Part shown: positions 1 through 7,004 of the stretch, piece by piece
Layout of the letters: each line of letters opens with the position of its first letter
How positions within the stretch are numbered: the stretch's first letter is position 1
NCBI GenBank assembly: GCA_900539145.1
Contig: UQAX01000054.1
Location: 1 to 16,785 of the forward strand
Direction: 5' to 3'
DNA from: an uncultured Blautia sp.
GTDB taxonomy: Bacteria; Bacillota; Clostridia; Lachnospirales; Lachnospiraceae
Length of the DNA stretch: 16,785 nt
The notes under the pieces: model-generated
What the model was told of the DNA's origin: nothing
The model's database searches: none
Seen by the model: only the letters and a program-made list of their open reading frames with translations
Position numbers and translations under genes: made by a program

Positions 1-32
1 AAGCGAACTGTCAAAACTAAACATAGAGTAAA

Positions 33-63
33 ACGCTTGCATCTATCATTTTGGTGCAAGCGT
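33..63 (-). terminator. Probable intrinsic terminator after the sodium:alanine symporter gene
   Basis: There is a perfect 9-bp inverted repeat, ACGCTTGCA at 33-41 and TGCAAGCGT at 55-63, with a 13-nt loop. It lies about 55 bases past the symporter stop codon. Read on the minus strand, the stem is followed by only a short run of four Ts before the sequence becomes mixed, so the U-tract is weak. The stem and position fit the end of the ald/symporter unit. Confidence 0.5.
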
Positions 64-118
64 GATTCATGGGCAGCGTAGCAATATTTTGCGCTTACAA
101 TCAAACAGCTCTTTTTTC

Positions 119-1504
119 TCATTTCTTTACCTTTTTCATTTTCTTTTCTTCATCGAAGAATTTCTTCGTCTCTGCTATAACCACCGGACTTAACGCAAGA
201 AGTGCAATTAAGTTCGGAAATGCCATCAACGCATTAGTAATATCTGCCAATATCCATACGGTTTCTAATGTAAGATACGGCGCTACTGCGATACAGAGAA
301 TATACACAATTTTAAAAATCTTAGAACTGTGTGCACTCTTTACCAGATAGGAAAGACATCTTTCACCATAATAGCACCAGCCAATAATGGTTGTAAAGGA
401 GAAGAATACCAATCCAATGGATACGATATACATACCGATATTTCCCGGAAGTCCCTGATTATATGCTGCGTTAGAAAGTAAGCTTCCGTCTAAGGCTGTT
501 GTATCCAAAAGTCCTGATGAAATTACAACAATCCCTGTCATGGTACAAATAATTAAGGTTGTAAAGAATACACTTGTCATGGATAAAAGTCCCTGACGTA
601 CGCAGGAATTTGTCTTTGCTGCCGCAACTACAATCGGGGAACTTCCAAGACCTGCCTCATTGGTATAAACACCACGGGCAACACCTGTCTGCAAAGCAGT
701 CATAACAGAAATAATAATTGTTCCAGAAGCGCCGCCAATCATAGCCTTGGGATGAAATGCAGCATCAAAAATAGACTTAAAAACTCCCGGAATAGCATCC
801 GCATTGATAATCATAATGGTGATAGAGCCTAATACATAAAAGATAGCCATAATCGGCACAATAAATTCAGCTGCTTTTGAAATGGATTTAATTCCGCCTA
901 ATACTACTGCTGCTACTGCAACGGTAACAACAATGCCCACCAGCCAAATCGGAATTCCGAAAGCAGAATGTGCAGACTCGGTAATGGCATTTACCTGTGG
1001 GAATGTTCCGCATCCCATAAGCGCCGTCATTACTCCGAATATAGCAAAAATCTTTGCCAGCCAAATCCATTTCTTGCCCATACCGTTTTGAATATAGTAC
1101 ATAGGGCCGCCTGCGATTTCTCCATTCTCATCCACAGTTCTGTATTTTACTGCAAGCACACCTTCCGCATACTTAGTAGTCATTCCTACAAAAGCAGATA
1201 CCCACATCCAAAAAAGCGCCCCTGGGCCTCCTGTTCTGAGGGCTGTTGCAACGCCTACAATACTTCCGGTTCCAATAGTCGCTGCCAGTGTAGTGCAAAG
1301 GGAGGCAAAAGCGGATACGTCACCATTCCCCTCTACACCTTCTTCTTTCTCGAAAATATACCGGATAGCTCTAGGCAATCTTATAATCTGCAAAAAACCC
1401 AAACGTATTGTAAAATATAATCCCGTTCCCACCAATAAAATCAGAGTAATCGGTCCCCATACAACAGACTGGATACTTTTTAAAATGTCTATAAAGCCGT
1501 CCAT
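119..1504 (-). CDS. Sodium:alanine symporter, AGCS family (AlsT/AgcS type)
   Basis: This is a 461-residue polytopic membrane protein that should import alanine (or a related small amino acid) with sodium. The sequence shows many hydrophobic segments and the two AGCS hallmarks: a GGPGALFWMWV block at residues 92-102, continuing into GMTTKYAE, and TNEAGLGSSP at 281-290. The length is normal for the family. The C-terminus is a short lysine-rich cytoplasmic tail. The ATG start is preceded by GGGAGG at a suitable distance. It lies 202 bases downstream of ald on the same strand, and no clear terminator or strong promoter is visible between them, so read-through from ald is likely. With Ald this gives uptake plus oxidation of L-alanine. 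The substrate is inferred: Bacillus AlsT is reported to carry glutamine, so alanine is supported mainly by the neighbour. Confidence 0.93.
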   Translation of the reverse strand: MDGFIDILKSIQSVVWGPITLILLVGTGLYFTIRLGFLQIIRLPRAIRYIFEKEEGVEGNGDVSAFASLCTTLAATIGTGSIVGVATALRTGGPGALFWMWVSAFVGMTTKYAEGVLAVKYRTVDENGEIAGGPMYYIQNGMGKKWIWLAKIFAIFGVMTALMGCGTFPQVNAITESAHSAFGIPIWLVGIVVTVAVAAVVLGGIKSISKAAEFIVPIMAIFYVLGSITIMIINADAIPGVFKSIFDAAFHPKAMIGGASGTIIISVMTALQTGVARGVYTNEAGLGSSPIVVAAAKTNSCVRQGLLSMTSVFFTTLIICTMTGIVVISSGLLDTTALDGSLLSNAAYNQGLPGNIGMYIVSIGLVFFSFTTIIGWCYYGERCLSYLVKSAHSSKIFKIVYILCIAVAPYLTLETVWILADITNALMAFPNLIALLALSPVVIAETKKFFDEEKKMKKVKK

Positions 1505-1706
1505 ATAAATCCTCCCGTCATTTCATCATGAAAAGGGCCAAAAAAAGAACCGCTACATCTGCTATCGGAAATACAAATACATGATCAGCCAATACGCTTA
1601 CTCAAAGCGAAAGCAGACTGAGCGAAAATGTACAATTTTTCTCGATATGCACTTCATGCAACAGTCCTTTTTTACTTGTCCCTGTTTCTGAAACAGAATG
1701 TCCTGT

Positions 1707-2819
1707 TTAGAACAATTCTTTAATTTCTGTATGCTCTACATTGAAGCTGTCTGCTACATTCTTGCAGGTAAGCTTGCCGTCATAAGTGTTAATACCTGAA
1801 TAAATAACATCATTCTCTTTGCAGGCATTTTCCAGACCTTTTCCTGCGATTTGAAGTCCGTATTTCAAGGTTGCATTAGTAAGCGCTATGGTAGATGTTC
1901 TCGGAACAGCCCCCGGCATATTTCCTACGCAATAATGAACAACACCGTCAACAACAAAGGTTGGATTATCATGATAAGTTACCTTTGTTGTTTCACAGCA
2001 TCCGCCCTGATCTACTGCTACGTCTACAATTACACTTCCCGGCTGCATTTCTTTCAGATATGCTTTCTTCATAACCTTCGGCGCTGCTTTACCCGGAATA
2101 AGAACACAACCAATAACTAAATCTGCATCTTTCACTGCTTTCTCAATAGCTGCGTCTGTACTGTACATTGTCTGAATTCTAGCTCCGAAAATATCATCCA
2201 GATATGCCAGTCTTTCCAAATTGATATCAAAAATTGTAACCTCTGCCCCCATACCAACGGCAATCTTGCAGGCATTTGTTCCTACATTACCGGCACCCAG
2301 AATAACAACTTTTGCTTTTGGTGTTCCCGGAACTCCTGAGAGCAGCATACCTTTTCCACCAAACGGTTTTTCCAGATATTTTGCACCTTCCTGAACACTT
2401 AAACGTCCTGCAATCTGACTCATAGGCGCTAAAAGAGGAATACTTCTGTTTCTTTCAATCAATGTTTCATAAGCTACACCTTTTACACCGGCTTTTAACA
2501 ATGCGTCTGTCAAAGGACGATCTGCTGCAAGATGAAGATATGTGTAAAGAATTAAATCTTTATGGAAATATTTATATTCTTCTTCCAAAGGTTCTTTTAC
2601 CTTAATCATCATTTCACAGGCATCCCATACTTCTTTTGCTGTATCGGTTAAAACAGCTCCTGCTGCCTTATATTCTTCATCTGTAAAACAGGAACCTTCT
2701 CCTGCACCTTTCTCAATATAAACAACATGTCCTGCATTTGTATAGCTTTTAACATTATCAGGTGTAATACCTACACGGAATTCATTGTTTTTAATCTCTT
2801 TTACGCATCCAATTTTCAT
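1707..2819 (-). CDS. ald: L-alanine dehydrogenase
   Basis: Catalyses the reversible NAD-dependent oxidative deamination of L-alanine to pyruvate and ammonia in the cytoplasm. At 370 residues it has the family length. The known active-site residues are all present at the family positions: R15 and K75 (pyruvate binding), H96 (catalytic) and D270. The Rossmann NAD site GAGNVG lies at 175-180, with an acidic residue (D198) at the end of the following strand, which favours NAD over NADP. The ATG start has GGGAGG 10 bases upstream. The gene has its own sigma-A-like promoter about 245 bases upstream (-10 at 3065-3070) and is insulated from ftsZ by a terminator. The symporter gene follows, so the pair looks like an alanine-catabolic unit. 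In Bacillus, ald is induced by alanine and is needed for normal sporulation. Whether that applies here is inference. Confidence 0.97.
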   Translation of the reverse strand: MKIGCVKEIKNNEFRVGITPDNVKSYTNAGHVVYIEKGAGEGSCFTDEEYKAAGAVLTDTAKEVWDACEMMIKVKEPLEEEYKYFHKDLILYTYLHLAADRPLTDALLKAGVKGVAYETLIERNRSIPLLAPMSQIAGRLSVQEGAKYLEKPFGGKGMLLSGVPGTPKAKVVILGAGNVGTNACKIAVGMGAEVTIFDINLERLAYLDDIFGARIQTMYSTDAAIEKAVKDADLVIGCVLIPGKAAPKVMKKAYLKEMQPGSVIVDVAVDQGGCCETTKVTYHDNPTFVVDGVVHYCVGNMPGAVPRTSTIALTNATLKYGLQIAGKGLENACKENDVIYSGINTYDGKLTCKNVADSFNVEHTEIKELF

Positions 2820-3064
2820 AACTGAAAAAACCTCCCAATAAAATATTTTTATACAACTACTTCTCTTTTTGTATAATCATTGTCCGGAAATGATTGGTAG
2901 TTCTTATATTTGTATTCTATTCGTGCACTTTTAATAATATGTGTAAAACTCTGTTTCTGCTGTACCCGTTCCCGATTTTCTCTCCAATGGAGTAATCCTC
3001 CTTTCTAAAAAACTTTTCCACAGCTTATGCGCTCTTTGCTGTTTCGAACTTTTCTGATGTTTAG
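2820..3064 (-). promoter_or_regulatory. Long 5' leader of ald with a possible leader ORF and competing stem-loops
   Basis: About 240 nt separate the predicted ald transcription start from its ATG. On the minus strand the leader carries a strong SD (AAAGGAGG, 2997-3004) placed 9 bases before a TTG at 2985-2987. This opens an 18-codon reading frame ending with TAA at 2931; its product would contain several threonines and tyrosines. A CTCC at 2989-2992 can pair either with the GGAG of that SD or with the GGAG just after the TTG. Closer to ald there is a 7-bp inverted repeat, AATCATT/AATGATT at 2875-2881 and 2889-2895, around GTCCGGA. I do not recognise a known riboswitch: no T-box sequence and no glycine-aptamer core. 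Confidence 0.3.
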
Positions 3065-3093
3065 ATATTAACATATTTTTCGCACTTTTTCAA
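3065..3093 (-). promoter_or_regulatory. sigma-A-type promoter of ald
   Basis: On the minus strand the -35 is TTGAAA (3088-3093) and the -10 is TAATAT (3065-3070), with a 17-base spacer. A TG one base before the -10 gives an extended -10. The surrounding DNA is very AT-rich. It points towards ald, with no other gene between. The start of transcription would be near 3058. Confidence 0.65.
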
Positions 3094-3194
3094 CATATTG
3101 TATGAATTTTTTTCATTACCTTTTATAAATAGTATATATTCTATATATTGTATATACACTTTTTATAATTGAAAGTTTATTTTTTACCACTTAA

Positions 3195-3284
3195 AACAGG
3201 GAAAGCGGCGCTGCCTATCCGCCACAGTGTGAACCTTGCGGAGCATTTTAATTTCATAGGACGTAATTTCCTATGAAATTAAAA
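3195..3284. repeat. Possible dispersed intergenic repeat: GC-rich block plus 15-bp perfect inverted repeat
   Basis: In an otherwise AT-rich spacer, 3201-3242 is abruptly GC-rich and contains alternating GCGG and CCGC blocks (3205-3208, 3219-3222, 3238-3241) that can pair in more than one way. Directly beside it is a perfect 15-bp inverted repeat, 3246-3260 and 3270-3284, with a 9-nt loop. The change in composition and the self-complementary architecture resemble REP- or MITE-like intergenic elements. Only one copy is visible in this window, so its status as a repeat is inferred. Confidence 0.35.
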
Positions 3285-3306
3285 AGAGCTACCCACAGGT
3301 AGCTCT
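3281..3306 (-). terminator. Strong intrinsic terminator after ftsZ
   Basis: A perfect 9-bp stem, AGAGCTACC at 3285-3293 and GGTAGCTCT at 3298-3306, has a 4-nt loop. Read on the minus strand it is followed at once by TTTTAATTT. It starts 11 bases past the ftsZ stop codon and closes the dcw cluster. Its U-tract (3281-3284) is also the first arm of a further 15-bp stem-loop at 3246-3284. Confidence 0.92.
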
Positions 3307-3316
3307 AAATCAATTT

Positions 3317-4483
3317 CTATCTTCTGTTTTTCAGGAAATCAGGAATTTGGATATCTTTCTTTGGAACACTGCTTGTGAAAGTAGTCTGTGGCTGCTGGAA
3401 TGTCGGCTGTTTAAAAGTCGGCATCTGGTAGCTTGGCTGTGCCTGTACCTGTGGCTGCTCCTGCTGTGTTCTTGCTGTTTTTCCTGATTTTGCAGCATTT
3501 TTGTCTCTTGTTACGCTTGCTTTGCGTGTTGTTTCATCATCAAGACCTGTTGCAATTACTGTAATTCTTACATAATCTGCTTCTTTATCATCATACAGAG
3601 CACCAAAGATAATGTTTGTATCTTCGCCTGTCATATTCTGTACATAAGTTGCCGCATCGTTTGCATCCATAAGTGAAATATCACCGGATACATTGATAAT
3701 AACATGAGATGCACCTTCAATGGTTGTCTCAAGCAACGGACTGGATACTGCCTGCTGAACAGCTTCCATGGCTTTGTCATCGCCTTTACCTTCACCAATA
3801 CCAATATGAGCAACACCTTTGTCAATCATAACAGTCTGAACGTCTGCGAAGTCAAGGTTAATCAGTGCCGGTAAGTTAATTAAGTCTGTAATACCCTGAA
3901 CTGCCTGCTGGAGCACTTCGTCTGCTTTCTTCAAAGCTTCCGGCATTGTTGTACGACGGTCTACGATTTCTAACAGACGGTCGTTTGGAATGATAATCAA
4001 AGTATCTACACTTTCTTTTAATTTTTCAATACCTGCCAGCGCATTGCTCATACGTGTTTTTGCTTCAAAACGGAAAGGTTTTGTAACAACACCGACAGTC
4101 AGAATACCCATTTCTTTTGCAACACCTGCTACAACCGGAGCGGCACCTGTTCCTGTTCCGCCGCCCATACCACAGGTTACAAATACCATGTCTGCACCCT
4201 GAATTGCCTGACGGATTTCTTCGATGCTTTCTTCTGCTGCTTTTTCACCGATTTCCGGTTTCGCACCTGCACCAAGTCCTTTTGTAAGTTTTTCACCAAT
4301 CTGAATAACCGTTGGCGCTTTACATAAAGTTAAAGCCTGTTTATCTGTATTTACGCCGATGAATTCAACTCCACCGATTGCTTCTTCTACCATTCTGTTT
4401 ACTGCGTTATTTCCAGCTCCGCCTACACCCACAACAATAATCTTTGCAGATGACTCAGCCTCGTTTGTCATGATTTCTAACAC
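3317..4483 (-). CDS. ftsZ: Cell division protein FtsZ
   Basis: Tubulin-like GTPase that polymerises into the cytokinetic ring at mid-cell. The sequence shows the N-terminal nucleotide-binding glycines (VGVGGAGNNAVNRM, from residue 18), the tubulin signature GGGTGTGA at 107-114, IPNDRL at 165-170, and the T7 loop NLDFADV at 209-215 with the catalytic aspartates. A glutamine- and proline-rich linker follows from about 335, then the conserved C-terminal peptide IQIPDFLKNRR that docks membrane anchors. The 388-residue length is normal. The start is GTG, chosen because AAAGGAGG (4491-4498) lies 7 bases before it; the in-frame ATG at codon 5 would be too far from it. It is the last gene of the cluster, with its own promoter (4590-4618) and its own terminator. 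No ftsA or sepF lies next to it, so the anchor is encoded elsewhere. Confidence 0.98.
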   Translation of the reverse strand: MLEIMTNEAESSAKIIVVGVGGAGNNAVNRMVEEAIGGVEFIGVNTDKQALTLCKAPTVIQIGEKLTKGLGAGAKPEIGEKAAEESIEEIRQAIQGADMVFVTCGMGGGTGTGAAPVVAGVAKEMGILTVGVVTKPFRFEAKTRMSNALAGIEKLKESVDTLIIIPNDRLLEIVDRRTTMPEALKKADEVLQQAVQGITDLINLPALINLDFADVQTVMIDKGVAHIGIGEGKGDDKAMEAVQQAVSSPLLETTIEGASHVIINVSGDISLMDANDAATYVQNMTGEDTNIIFGALYDDKEADYVRITVIATGLDDETTRKASVTRDKNAAKSGKTARTQQEQPQVQAQPSYQMPTFKQPTFQQPQTTFTSSVPKKDIQIPDFLKNRR

Positions 4484-4490
4484 TGTATTT

Positions 4491-4498
4491 CCTCCTTT
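4491..4498 (-). promoter_or_regulatory. Ribosome binding site that fixes the GTG start of ftsZ
   Basis: AAAGGAGG on the minus strand lies 7 bases from GTG (4481-4483) and 19 bases from the next in-frame ATG. This supports GTG initiation and an N-terminus beginning MLEIMTNE. Confidence 0.8.
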
Positions 4499-4517
4499 AG
4501 CTCACTTGTATGGATTG

Positions 4518-4581
4518 AAATGTATATTACATTTGTTCACTTCATCAATATCCGGAAAACCGGTATGTATCAGTAATACAT
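4518..4581 (-). promoter_or_regulatory. Three consecutive inverted repeats in the ftsZ leader
   Basis: The roughly 100-nt leader between the ftsZ promoter and its SD holds three short perfect inverted repeats. AAATGTA/TACATTT is at 4518-4534 with a 3-base centre. CCGG/CCGG is at 4552-4563 around four As. ATGTAT/ATACAT is at 4565-4581 with a 5-base centre. The last begins right at the expected transcription start, a position typical of an operator or of a 5' stem-loop that protects mRNA. No specific regulator can be named. Confidence 0.35.
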
Positions 4582-4589
4582 ATAGATAT

Positions 4590-4618
4590 ATAATAAATGC
4601 TTTTTTAAAATTTATCAA
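4590..4618 (-). promoter_or_regulatory. sigma-A-type promoter of ftsZ
   Basis: On the minus strand TTGATA (4613-4618) and TATTAT (4590-4595) are separated by 17 bases. It lies in the 187-base gap between ftsQ and ftsZ. No terminator is visible after ftsQ, so ftsZ may be transcribed both from here and by read-through. The -35 and part of the spacer closely resemble the promoter before mraY. Confidence 0.75.
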
Positions 4619-4670
4619 CTGCTAAATTCATTTTTCCCTAATTTTTTCTGTATTTTTTAGAATTTTTTTC

Positions 4671-5672
4671 TTATTCCTGTTTGCCTGAACGGGTATCTGC
4701 CGCATCTGTGCCATCTGTATATTCCAGTTCATCTTTTTCTTTATTCTCTTTTTTGTCGTCTTCTTCCGTTATATCTTTGGTGTCTTCATCCGCAGCTTTT
4801 TCATCCGTTTTCTTATCATTTTCTTCTGTATCTTCTTTTGGCTGCTCCTCATCGCCTTCCTTCGTATCTTCTTTTGTATCTTCTTTTGTATCTTCTTTTG
4901 TTTCTTCCTCTGCGTCTCCTTCTTCACCTTCTTCAGAAGACTCGTCGTCTTTTTTCTGCATATCGTCAAACACTACCGCCTGCGTATCCTCTGTAATATT
5001 TTCCAGATGAAGGATGCCTGACATTCCTTCAAGCTGGGGAAGAATTCCTACCAGACGGTTCATTTTCTCATCCATATTTTCATCATTTCCCAAACGAACC
5101 TCAATTTCACCATAATACAAAACCAACTGTTTCATATCGTTAAATACCAGCTTGTCCGGCTTTTGCTCTGTTTTTTCCAGCATTTTTCCCACACTTAAAA
5201 TACTGTTCAGCTTCTTTGTATTGATGCCCTGTAATTTTTCGCCCTGTTTTACTTCCTTTACGTCAAGCCCTTCAATATAAGGCACATTTTCAATCGGCTC
5301 TTCTGTGAAAATCTGAACAATTCCCTGCCTGTCAAAATTAGCGTATTGTCCCTGATAATCAAAATAACCAATTATCTTTTTTTCTTTTACCTGCACCACC
5401 AGAGTATTCATGCCCTCTCTTTTTAAGGTAACCTTTTCAATCAGTTGGGCATCTTTTGTTTTTTCTTCTGTTTTAATCATCATTGCCAGTATGGTATTTT
5501 TAGCAATGGGTGCATCTAAAACCATTCTCTTGATTTCTTTATCTGAATAGAAGTCATTTCCTTTTACTTTCACTTTTGTCACACGAAATCCCACAAAGAA
5601 TACCAGTATAAAAATCAATACTGCACATACAATTCCTTCTATGAGAATTCTGTATAATTTTTTCTTGCTCAT
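4671..5672 (-). CDS. ftsQ: Cell division protein FtsQ/DivIB with acidic repeat tail
   Basis: Bitopic divisome scaffold protein that links the ring to the septal synthases, with most of its mass outside the membrane. It has a short basic cytoplasmic N-terminus, one membrane segment at about residues 11-30, a POTRA domain from about 31 to 97 (starting VTKVKVKGNDFYS), and a beta domain to about 235. The last 95 or so residues are a highly acidic low-complexity tail with KEDT repeats, which makes it longer (333 residues) than typical DivIB proteins. The ATG has AAAGGGGAAAGG upstream, partly overlapping the murA stop codon. The gap to murA is 11 bases, so the two are probably co-transcribed. No terminator follows; ftsZ is next. 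The family assignment rests on the membrane/POTRA layout and on context, since the overall sequence of this family is poorly conserved. Confidence 0.9.
   Translation of the reverse strand: MSKKKLYRILIEGIVCAVLIFILVFFVGFRVTKVKVKGNDFYSDKEIKRMVLDAPIAKNTILAMMIKTEEKTKDAQLIEKVTLKREGMNTLVVQVKEKKIIGYFDYQGQYANFDRQGIVQIFTEEPIENVPYIEGLDVKEVKQGEKLQGINTKKLNSILSVGKMLEKTEQKPDKLVFNDMKQLVLYYGEIEVRLGNDENMDEKMNRLVGILPQLEGMSGILHLENITEDTQAVVFDDMQKKDDESSEEGEEGDAEEETKEDTKEDTKEDTKEGDEEQPKEDTEENDKKTDEKAADEDTKDITEEDDKKENKEKDELEYTDGTDAADTRSGKQE
4828..4899. repeat. 12-bp tandem repeat coding for KEDT units in ftsQ
   Basis: Three perfect head-to-tail copies of GTATCTTCTTTT lie at 4864-4899, with a fourth separate copy at 4828-4839 and degenerate relatives on both sides. 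The period is a multiple of three, so a gain or loss of copies changes the tail length without shifting the frame. Confidence 0.85.
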
Positions 5673-5683
5673 ACCTTTCCCCT

Positions 5684-6931
5684 TTAGTCTCTAAAAATCT
5701 GTGCGCCCAACATGGATAAATCTCTGCATATATCCTCATATCCACGCTCTATATAGCTGCAATTTTTCACATAAGTTTCTCCCTGTGCCGCAAGCCCTGC
5801 AACTAAAAGCGCCGCTCCGCCACGAAGCTCTGATGCCGCCACATTTGTTCCCTTTAAATATCCCGGTAAAATTCTGGCTGTGTTTCCCTCCAGCTCAATC
5901 CTTGCTCCCATAGCCTGTAATTGGGAAACCGTCTTAAAACGGTCCTCAAAAATATTCTCCGTAATTCTGCTCTCTCCCTTTGCAACAGTCAGTACAGCCA
6001 TAAAAACAGACTGTAAATCTGTGGGAAATCCGGGATATACCTGCGTTTGCAAATGCTCCAGCGGTCTGTCTGCATAAAAGCTACATAAAGTCAGTTTACC
6101 ACTGTTACAGGTATATTGTCCACCCATTTTCTTATATGCAAAAAGCGCTGCTCCCATCTCCTCTACGGGCGCATCCAAAAGAATACACGTTCCTCTTGTA
6201 ATAGCGCTGGCACAAAGATACGTTCCCGCCGCAATCCTGTCTTTTGGAACTTGAAACTCTGTATCATGCAGCTTTTCCACTCCCGTAATCGTCAGCTTAG
6301 AAGTTCCTATTCCTTTTATTTTTGCCCCTGCCTTGCTTAAAAAATGGCACAGCGCACACACCTCAGGCTCTTTGGAACAGCCTTCCAAAACCGTAGTTCC
6401 TTCTGCCAATACTGCTGCCAGTACGGCATTTTGCGTAGCTCCCACACTGACAAAAGGAAACTGTATCCCACATCCCTTTAGCCCTGTGGTCTTTGCCAAA
6501 ATCTGTCCCTGCTCTTCACAAATTTCTGCTCCCATTCGCCTTAAAACATCTAAATGCAAATCAATGGGGCGTTTTCCTATGGTACACCCTCCCGGATGAG
6601 GCACTGCGCCTTCTTGAAATCTTCCCAAAAGACTGCCTAAAAGGATAATCGAAGAGCGCATTTTTCGCCCCTGCTCCTCATCCACCTGATTTTTTGTTAC
6701 AAATTCAGCATTGATTTCCAAAGTATGATTTTTCCAGACTGTTTTCGCCCCTAAAAGCCGCAAAATTTCTTCCATGACAAAAACATCTGCAATTTTGGGA
6801 CAGCCGTATAAAATAGTAGTCCCTTTATTTAAAAGTGCGGCAGCCATCAGTGGCAGCGCCGCATTCTTAGAACCCTGTATTCTCACTTCGCCGTTTAAAG
6901 GAATTCCGCCCACAACTTTTATTCCCTTCAA
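5684..6931 (-). CDS. murA: UDP-N-acetylglucosamine 1-carboxyvinyltransferase (MurA)
   Basis: First committed step of peptidoglycan synthesis: transfer of enolpyruvate from PEP to UDP-GlcNAc in the cytoplasm; the target of fosfomycin. In numbering from an upstream GTG at 6940, the sequence shows GSKNAALP with the UDP-GlcNAc/PEP-binding lysine (K25), the catalytic-loop cysteine C119 in PGGCTIGKRPIDLH, the general-base aspartate D308 in PGFPTDLQ, and R399 in the ERGYE motif. A Cys rather than Asp at the loop predicts fosfomycin sensitivity of this enzyme. The upstream GTG abuts the SD with no spacer. The TTG at 6929-6931 is 8 bases from GAGGAG and gives MKGIKVVGG, the usual family N-terminus, so I place the start there. 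It lies between ftsW and divIB, where Bacillus has murG and murB. A second MurA paralogue may exist elsewhere. Confidence 0.95.
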   Translation of the reverse strand: MKGIKVVGGIPLNGEVRIQGSKNAALPLMAAALLNKGTTILYGCPKIADVFVMEEILRLLGAKTVWKNHTLEINAEFVTKNQVDEEQGRKMRSSIILLGSLLGRFQEGAVPHPGGCTIGKRPIDLHLDVLRRMGAEICEEQGQILAKTTGLKGCGIQFPFVSVGATQNAVLAAVLAEGTTVLEGCSKEPEVCALCHFLSKAGAKIKGIGTSKLTITGVEKLHDTEFQVPKDRIAAGTYLCASAITRGTCILLDAPVEEMGAALFAYKKMGGQYTCNSGKLTLCSFYADRPLEHLQTQVYPGFPTDLQSVFMAVLTVAKGESRITENIFEDRFKTVSQLQAMGARIELEGNTARILPGYLKGTNVAASELRGGAALLVAGLAAQGETYVKNCSYIERGYEDICRDLSMLGAQIFRD

Positions 6932-6939
6932 GCCATACA

Positions 6940-6946
6940 CTCCTCT
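6940..6946 (-). promoter_or_regulatory. Ribosome binding site deciding the murA start
   Basis: AGAGGAG on the minus strand directly touches the upstream GTG codon (6938-6940) but is 8 bases from TTG at 6929-6931. A normal SD spacing therefore favours the TTG. Confidence 0.6.
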
Positions 6947-7004
6947 TTTTTCTTTTCGAAATTCTCTGATACTATATGCTATGCAGCTATTTTATTTCTG
7001 TGCC

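Noticed and set aside
69..350. Plus-strand reading frame overlapping the end of the symporter gene
   Set aside because: Antisense to the conserved C-terminal part of the symporter; the phenylalanine-rich product mirrors its lysine-rich tail codons.
968..1420. 150-codon plus-strand reading frame inside the symporter gene
   Set aside because: It overlaps a clear AGCS-family gene on the other strand, has no recognisable motif and no convincing SD.
1680..1706. Terminator directly after ald
   Set aside because: CTGTTTC/GAAACAG forms only a short stem with a tiny loop and no U-tract follows on the minus strand.
1505..1706. Separate promoter for the symporter gene
   Set aside because: The best candidate (TTGAGT, 18 bases, TGTATT) matches poorly in both boxes; read-through from ald is equally likely.
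2931..3004. Glycine riboswitch or T-box in the ald leader
   Set aside because: GGAGAG is present, but the conserved glycine-aptamer core and the T-box sequence are not found.
3011..3021. DnaA box and replication origin in the AT-rich ald-ftsZ spacer
   Set aside because: Only one imperfect TTTTCCACA site, no cluster of boxes and no dnaA/dnaN neighbours.
4681..5010. Serine-rich plus-strand reading frame opposite ftsQ
   Set aside because: It is the mirror of the GAA/GAT-rich acidic tail codons of ftsQ, has no SD, and its composition is explained by the repeat.
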